Part shown: in pieces, positions 59,863 through 64,000 of the stretch
Layout: each line of letters begins with the position of its first letter
How positions within the stretch are numbered: the stretch's first letter is position 1
NCBI GenBank assembly: GCA_044224925.1
Contig: JBGAJM010000008.1
Location: forward strand, 1 to 64,000
Origin: Kapaibacterium sp044224925
GTDB lineage: Bacteria > Bacteroidota > Ignavibacteria > Kapaibacteriales > Kapaibacteriaceae
DNA length: 64,000 nucleotides
Direction of reading: 5' to 3'
Made by a program: the position numbers and the translations under genes
Notes under the pieces: generated by a model
The model's input: only the letters and a program-made list of their open reading frames with translations
Database searches by the model: none
What the model was told of the DNA's origin: nothing

Positions 59863-60948
59863 TTACTCGGCTTCGAGCTCAAGGTTCTTGATCGCCTGTT
59901 CGGGCGGAACCATCGTGTACGTGATCTTCTCGTTCTCCTTCACTTTGCGGATCCCTTCGATGAGGATCTTGTCCCCTTCCTCCACGCCGCCTTCCACCAC
60001 ATAAAGATGCTGGAGCTCTGCGCGGATCTTGATCTGCCGAGAGTGGACAGCATTGTCCTTACCGATCACATAGATGTACTTCTTGTCGAGCACTTCGAAC
60101 GAGGCCTTTTGCGGGATCAGCAGTGCATTGGGAATGGGCTCCGTCATCTGAATGCTGCCGGTCTCTCCGTGACGCAGCAATCCATCAGGGTTTGGGAAGG
60201 TGGCACGGAAGGCGATGTTGCCGGTCTCGTTGTTGAAGTCGGCCTCGATCGTCGTGACCTCGCCCATGTACCGGAAGAGTTTGTTATTTGCCATGCGCAG
60301 TCCGACCTTCACGGTACTGTCCTTGCTGATGTGTTCCTTGAAGTTCAAGTATTGCGCCTCGGGCACGTTGAAGTAGACCCACATGGAACTGTTATCAGCG
60401 AGTGAGGCGAGCATGTCGCCCTCGCTCAGCAGACTTCCATGTCGCACGTGCAATCGGTCCATGATACCAGTGAACGGCGCGCTGATCTTCGTGAACTGCA
60501 AGTGAGCCTGTGCGATGGCCATCTCCGCCTTCGCATGATCGAATCGGGCCTTTGCCATTGCGAGTTCATTCTTCGAGACAACGTTCTTGTCGTTCAGCGC
60601 CTTCGTGTTCTCGTACTCGATCTCCGCCACCTTTGCCTCGGCCTGTGCCTTCTGGAATTCGGCCTGGTAGACAATAGGCGTGATCTGGAACATCTGCTGT
60701 CCTTTTCGAACGAGCTGCCCTTCATCCACGAGAATGCTCTCGAGATATCCTCGCTCCAGAGCTCGCAGCTCGATGTGCTGGATGGCATGGATCTGACAGA
60801 CGTACTCACGAATGAACGATGTGTCTTTTCGAAGCGGGGTGGTGACGATGTATTTCACCGGTTCCTCTTGCTGAGCCTCGTTGTCTGAATGACAGCCAAC
60901 AACGCCCACAAGGGCAAGGACGCAGGCGATCTTGAGCGCTGTGTTCAT
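59863..60948 (-). CDS. RND efflux membrane-fusion protein (AcrA type)
   Basis: A 361-residue periplasmic adaptor anchored as a lipoprotein (lipobox VVGC, Cys19). HlyD-family features: VTTPLRKDTSFIREYVCQIHAIQHIELRALERGYLESILVDEGQLVRKGQ (lipoyl half), a coiled-coil hairpin of charged helices (about 110-180), and FTGIMDRLHVRHGSLL (second lipoyl half) followed by beta-barrel segments. The ATG at 60948 gives the lipobox; a longer frame runs to 61002. First gene of the pump operon; a perfect palindrome lies 51 bases upstream. Confidence 0.94.
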   Translation of the reverse strand: MNTALKIACVLALVGVVGCHSDNEAQQEEPVKYIVTTPLRKDTSFIREYVCQIHAIQHIELRALERGYLESILVDEGQLVRKGQQMFQITPIVYQAEFQKAQAEAKVAEIEYENTKALNDKNVVSKNELAMAKARFDHAKAEMAIAQAHLQFTKISAPFTGIMDRLHVRHGSLLSEGDMLASLADNSSMWVYFNVPEAQYLNFKEHISKDSTVKVGLRMANNKLFRYMGEVTTIEADFNNETGNIAFRATFPNPDGLLRHGETGSIQMTEPIPNALLIPQKASFEVLDKKYIYVIGKDNAVHSRQIKIRAELQHLYVVEGGVEEGDKILIEGIRKVKENEKITYTMVPPEQAIKNLELEAE

Positions 60949-60998
60949 AACGGTATCTGAATTGGTGTTGGAGTGATAGCGCACGTGCACGCGTCTGC

Positions 60999-61020
60999 TC
61001 ATCGCACAATGGTGCGATGA
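60999..61020. promoter_or_regulatory. Perfect 9-base inverted repeat upstream of the RND operon
   Basis: TCATCGCAC (60999-61007) and GTGCGATGA (61012-61020) form a perfect inverted repeat around AATG. It lies 51 bases upstream of the acrA-type start and outside any likely coding region, as expected for a dimeric repressor site. A further small palindrome GCACGTGC is at 60981-60988. The regulator is not encoded nearby. Confidence 0.55.
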
Positions 61021-61072
61021 TGCAGCGATGCATGGATCTACAGTGTGAGTGGGGAGGGACTAGCGGGGGGTG

Positions 61073-61390
61073 CTAGATCAGGATGCGGCAGTCGCGCAGA
61101 TAGAGCGGAGTCTCTGTGGTATTGATACGACGAGCGTCGTTTGCCTTGCGCGGCACGCTCGTCATCTCGGTCCACATTCCAATGGCATCTCGGAGGTCAC
61201 TCGCGGACAGTACCGCGTGGTCCGTCTCTTCCAATTCTTCGGCACCTTCGTTCGCAGAGAGCTTATGGAAGCCATGCGGGACGGATGTATGCGACGAGAA
61301 CTGGAGCCTTGGCACCTTTTTGATGATAGGAGCCTGACCGGCCGAGACCAGCGAGAGACAGACGAGCAATATGGTGGCGAGGAATCTCAT
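61073..61390 (-). CDS. Small hypothetical exported protein
   Basis: A 105-residue protein with a signal peptide (MRFLATILLVCLSLVSAGQA) and an unrecognised 85-residue mature part, ending TPLYLRDCRILI. It has one Cys in the mature region. A TAGTTTTG promoter-like box lies 21 bases upstream of its ATG. It lies between the RND operon and the DUF2252 gene; function unknown. Confidence 0.6.
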   Translation of the reverse strand: MRFLATILLVCLSLVSAGQAPIIKKVPRLQFSSHTSVPHGFHKLSANEGAEELEETDHAVLSASDLRDAIGMWTEMTSVPRKANDARRINTTETPLYLRDCRILI

Positions 61391-61410
61391 CAGGAGTGAT
61401 GATAGGACGG

Positions 61411-61418
61411 CAAAACTA
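61411..61418 (-). promoter_or_regulatory. Candidate -7 promoter box (TAGTTTTG)
   Basis: A TAnnTTTG match on the minus strand, 20 bases before the small exported protein's ATG, in the 71-base gap after DUF2252. Confidence 0.4.
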
Positions 61419-61461
61419 TGGCGAATCGTGTAGTGTGTTCGATGAGAATTCTCTAATAACT

Positions 61462-62856
61462 CTACGGAACAGGCTCGTATTGCACCTTGAGCTTCCCGCT
61501 CTTGATGGCACGGAGAAAGGTGGCGTGGTCACGCTCGTTTTGGTCCGCATAGTCGACGGAGAACGAGACCAAGGCCTTATCGAACGTATCGCTTTTGCCG
61601 AGGTACCCACTGATGATGGACGGATCGGCACAACGCGCATGAGAGAGAGCAAGTGCATGTCCACACCATCCTGCAAAGAACTCCATCGATGGACCGTCCC
61701 ACGTTTCGACCAGTGGCTTGATCTTGACGTCGCGAAGCTGCCGAATGAAGAATTGCCGACCGCCTCTGCCTTGAGACCAGCCTAGGAAGATGTCACTCGC
61801 TGGTTGCATCAGGCGATAGCCACGAACGATCCGCTCACCGTTGTTCGCATACTTGCTCTGTCCTGCATAGGGGGCAAGAACGGACTGACGTGCTTCCTTG
61901 ATCTGAAGGAAGAGTGGAGATCCGTCGCCCGACATCAGGAGCATCACAAAGCAACGCGTGCCAACGCTACCAACCCCAACAACTTTGATGGCAGCATCTT
62001 TCAGTTCATATCGGTCGAGGAGGACACGGAATGCGGGATCGAGGTTCTTTCGATACAGATCGAACCCTTCTTGCAAGATCTCATCGATCTGGCCCGGCGA
62101 CTGTCCTTTCGGATGATACATCGTTGGCAGCATGTCGCGGATGGTCGGTTGTCCGTTCGTATGCTCGGCGATCTTTGGAAAGATATCGGCTAGAGGATCG
62201 GTATTACGTGCCTTTTCGATCCGTTTGATCAGTCGCTTTCGCATCGCAGGATCCTTGATGGAAGCAACGATCTCTTGCGAGTCCAGCATCATGTACCAAC
62301 GTTCCAGCGCGCTGAGTTCGCTCAACTCGGCCATGTGCGTACGGTAGGAGCGCACGCAGGCGCGAACAGCATCTGCGGCGCTGGCCTCGGAATGACCGTT
62401 GTTCCGTGATGCCACTACAAAGCTGGCCGCGAGCCGCTTCACATCCCATTCCCACGGTGCCGGCAGGGTCTCGTCGAGATCGTTCACCGAGAAGATCACT
62501 TGGCGTTCCGGTGTTGCAAAGCCGCCAAAATTGCTCAGGTGCGCGTCGCCACAACACTGCACGCGGTACCCTGTTGATGGCGTTGCTGAAAGATCTGCGG
62601 CCATGGCAAGGGCGGATCCACGATAGAACGTGAACGGTGAGGCCGACATACGACCATGCCGAAGCGGAATGAGTTCAGGAAGTCGGTCGACGTTCGATTG
62701 TTTGACGATGTGCAGTGGATCCGGTCGGTCGGCAGCGGACTTCCACCCTGCATGGCTCACGCGCGGACACGTGTCGCGAAGAGCTTTGCCAATGGCACGA
62801 CGTTCTGCCCGCGACAAATGGTGACTGAACGACTGTGTTTCGATCCGCTTTGCCAT
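61462..62856 (-). CDS. DUF2252 family protein
   Basis: A 464-residue protein of the DUF2252 family, which shares a kinase-like fold. Marks: FTFYRGSALAMAADLSATP, CCGDAHLSNFGGFATPER (Asp-x-His-x-x-Asn), FSVNDLDETLPAPWEWDVKRLAASFV and VVGVGSVGTRCFVMLL. The fold suggests a phosphotransferase, but no substrate is known. AGAGG lies before the ATG at 62856; a GTG two codons earlier is less likely. The neighbouring VapBC module is separate. Confidence 0.9.
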   Translation of the reverse strand: MAKRIETQSFSHHLSRAERRAIGKALRDTCPRVSHAGWKSAADRPDPLHIVKQSNVDRLPELIPLRHGRMSASPFTFYRGSALAMAADLSATPSTGYRVQCCGDAHLSNFGGFATPERQVIFSVNDLDETLPAPWEWDVKRLAASFVVASRNNGHSEASAADAVRACVRSYRTHMAELSELSALERWYMMLDSQEIVASIKDPAMRKRLIKRIEKARNTDPLADIFPKIAEHTNGQPTIRDMLPTMYHPKGQSPGQIDEILQEGFDLYRKNLDPAFRVLLDRYELKDAAIKVVGVGSVGTRCFVMLLMSGDGSPLFLQIKEARQSVLAPYAGQSKYANNGERIVRGYRLMQPASDIFLGWSQGRGGRQFFIRQLRDVKIKPLVETWDGPSMEFFAGWCGHALALSHARCADPSIISGYLGKSDTFDKALVSFSVDYADQNERDHATFLRAIKSGKLKVQYEPVP

Positions 62857-62894
62857 ACTCACCTCTGTACTTCAGAAATGCTTTCGTGCAAATA

Positions 62895-63290
62895 TCACCA
62901 GAACACGTCAACTCCATAAGCAGCGATCTGCGGATCGTTCGTGATCAACGTTAAATGTTCTGATGTGGCCTGTGCCACCAGCAGTCGGTCGAATGGATCG
63001 CGATGATGCCATGGAAGCACTCCCACACTGCACACATCGCTCAGGGTGATGGGAAGCGTTCCAACGCCTGCATTGGCGTTGATCTGAGTGATGAAGACGT
63101 CAAGATCCGTCACATTCGTCAACTCCAGCTTTCCAAGGGATCGCTTGATCGCGATCTCCCATGCCGAGGCAAGACTGAAGTACACCATGCCTTGGGGGTC
63201 TTTGAGCACAGTACGCACCTTGGACGACAGGAGCTTCGGCTCCGAGATCGCCCACAGCCATGCATGGGTATCGAGCAGATACCGCTTCAT
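62895..63290 (-). CDS. vapC: PIN domain toxin (VapC-like)
   Basis: A 131-residue PIN domain nuclease. Acidic residues expected of the active site are seen in LLDTHAWLWA (Asp near residue 7), WEIAIK (Glu near 44), RDPFDRLLVAQA (Asp) and ITNDPQIAAYGV (Asp near the end). VapC toxins cut RNA, often tRNA. Its ATG overlaps the antitoxin stop (4 bases), the usual two-gene operon arrangement. Confidence 0.9.
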   Translation of the reverse strand: MKRYLLDTHAWLWAISEPKLLSSKVRTVLKDPQGMVYFSLASAWEIAIKRSLGKLELTNVTDLDVFITQINANAGVGTLPITLSDVCSVGVLPWHHRDPFDRLLVAQATSEHLTLITNDPQIAAYGVDVFW

Positions 63291-63508
63291 TGGTAGGGGT
63301 CGAAATCCGTGAGCGGTTCGTTGAAGTCACTGCTCATATAGGCAACCGTGCCCTCTGCACACCCGAGAAGCGTGCGCTTGGACGTGTAGAGCACAAGTTG
63401 TGCAACGGGTGTTCCGTTGCGTGCGATCACGACCTCTTCGCCTTTTTCGACGGAAGCAAGCAGTGACGACAGTTGGGTTTTCGCCTCGTGGACGTTGACG
63501 GTGATCAT
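63287..63508 (-). CDS. vapB: Phd/YefM-type antitoxin (VapB partner)
   Basis: A 73-residue antitoxin. The N-terminus MITVNVHEAKTQLSSLLASVEKGEEVVIAR is typical of the Phd/YefM DNA-binding fold; the C-terminal DFNEPLTDFDPYQ is the toxin-binding tail. The ATG at 63508 gives the family start; ATG codons at 63520 and 63523 are alternatives. The gene precedes and overlaps vapC. Two small inverted repeats upstream are candidate autoregulatory operators. Confidence 0.88.
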   Translation of the reverse strand: MITVNVHEAKTQLSSLLASVEKGEEVVIARNGTPVAQLVLYTSKRTLLGCAEGTVAYMSSDFNEPLTDFDPYQ

Positions 63509-63526
63509 GGCGGCGGTCATCATGGT

Positions 63527-63566
63527 GTTAGCTAAGAAGGTGGGCTAACCTACCGATTATTTCGGT
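63527..63566. promoter_or_regulatory. Two inverted repeats upstream of the vapBC genes
   Basis: GTTAGC (63527-63532) and GCTAAC (63544-63549) form a 6-base inverted repeat with an 11-base spacer, next to ACCGA (63552-63556) and TCGGT (63562-63566), 5-base arms around TTATT. Antitoxins of this class usually bind palindromes at their own promoter; these are plausible VapB sites, though the arms are short. Confidence 0.45.
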
Positions 63567-63614
63567 CTTTGTCAAGCGAAAAGTGCACGTAGAACGCCTT
63601 TTCGTGACATCAGC

Positions 63615-64000
63615 CTAGCCCTTCTTCTCCTTTTTCCCCTTCTTGCCCTCCTTCTTGGCCTTCTTTTTCTTGTTCTTCTTCTCCTGCTTCTTGTTCTTCT
63701 TCTCCTTTACCGGCTCGTCCTGGAGAACGGGTTCTGCGACGACCACCGGTTCCTCGACCACGGAGGGCTTCGGTGCTGGGGTCGGCGTGGCCCGAACCTT
63801 CGGCGCTGCCACCGGTGCAGTTCCCTGAACAAGGTGAAGCCAGGTATGGACGGCGGCGAGAGGGTTCAAGGTGGCATGGCAATGGCGCTCACGTCCAACC
63901 GTACGGATCTCGACCAACCCGCACTCCTGGAGGATCTTCACGTGCTGAGAAACGGCCGGACGGCTCATCTTGAAGTTCTCGGCAATAGTGTTCACGTTCA
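63615..64000 (-). CDS. ArsR-type regulator with lysine-rich tail (partial)
   Basis: The gene runs off the window edge, so the N-terminus is missing. The visible 128 residues start in the winged-helix recognition segment NTIAENFKMSRPAVSQHVKILQECGLVEIRTVGRERHCHATLN, which matches the ArsR/SmtB family. A Pro/Val/Ala/Thr linker (about 40 residues) follows, then a tail of roughly 30 residues made almost only of Lys, Glu, Asn and Gly (KEKKNKKQEKKNKKKKAKKE...). This tail is atypical for ArsR regulators and may add non-specific DNA or RNA affinity. No metal-binding cysteine pair is visible in the part seen. Confidence 0.8.
   Translation of the reverse strand, partial: NVNTIAENFKMSRPAVSQHVKILQECGLVEIRTVGRERHCHATLNPLAAVHTWLHLVQGTAPVAAPKVRATPTPAPKPSVVEEPVVVAEPVLQDEPVKEKKNKKQEKKNKKKKAKKEGKKGKKEKKG

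Overview
The window looks like a stretch of chromosome from a moderately high-GC, Gram-negative bacterium of the Bacteroidota/Chlorobiota/Kapaibacteriota (FCB) group. The evidence is two proteins with C-terminal domains like type IX secretion (T9SS) sorting signals (35071-35775, 42297-44309), several OmpA-ended envelope proteins, DUF6029 and Omp28-like proteins, an Ig-like Big_5 lipoprotein, and promoter-like TAnnTTTG/TAnnTTCG boxes (the Bacteroidota -7 element) upstream of many genes. The group assignment is inference; no rRNA is present. No prophage, transposase, integrase or CRISPR array was seen, so this is mostly ordinary core chromosome. No gene-free stretch exceeds 300 bases; the longest is bases 1-186, where I see no convincing gene.

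Layout. 0.2-7.5 kb: small membrane protein, radC, a KirBac-type potassium channel, a zinc-finger-less DnaJ coupled to an orphan sugar-type ABC ATPase, 3-hydroxybutyryl-CoA dehydrogenase and lgt. 7.5-14.7 kb: a large PD40/double-OmpA protein with a good promoter and palindrome, a beta-barrel, rsmB, two lipoproteins and a PduO-type cobalamin adenosyltransferase. 14.8-25.5 kb: ymdB-pyk, an M16 protease, an HEXXH metalloprotease with a SpoU methyltransferase, an acyl-CoA dehydrogenase, and a DUF2752/TM2/alkaline-phosphatase-superfamily operon. 25.6-35 kb: rplU-rpmA, mdh, murG with two small membrane genes, a SPOR/Wzi-like pair and a TlpA-DUF6029-Omp28 operon. 35-45.9 kb: T9SS cargo, a DUF2723 membrane protein, a VWA-OmpA lipoprotein, a DnaQ-like exonuclease, a YihY membrane protein, an Ig-like lipoprotein, a PQQ-type sugar dehydrogenase, pdxB and rfbC. 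45.9-50.1 kb: coaE-trxA-phhB-eno-phosphohexomutase and tRNA-Glu(UUC). 50.1-64 kb: a more accessory-looking set with a membrane protein, an apparent GNAT remnant, YdeI-like, VIT1-like, MscS and OmpA proteins, an RND efflux operon with an upstream palindrome, DUF2252, a VapBC-type module and the edge of an ArsR-type regulator with a lysine-rich tail.

How the genes fit together. Central metabolism is represented by pyk, eno, mdh, a phosphohexomutase and beta-oxidation type enzymes. Envelope building is represented by lgt, murG, rfbC, DUF2723 and many OmpA/SPOR/barrel proteins. Genes are tightly packed: ATGA-type start/stop overlaps (DnaJ-ABC, ymdB-pyk, SPOR-barrel, murG-PH domain, acrB-tolC) and short tail-to-tail overlaps of convergent genes are common. 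I found no single obvious unknown defence or biosynthetic system. The best leads are regulatory (promoter motif, three palindromic sites, a tandem repeat before eno), a gene remnant, and several uncharacterised envelope gene neighbourhoods.
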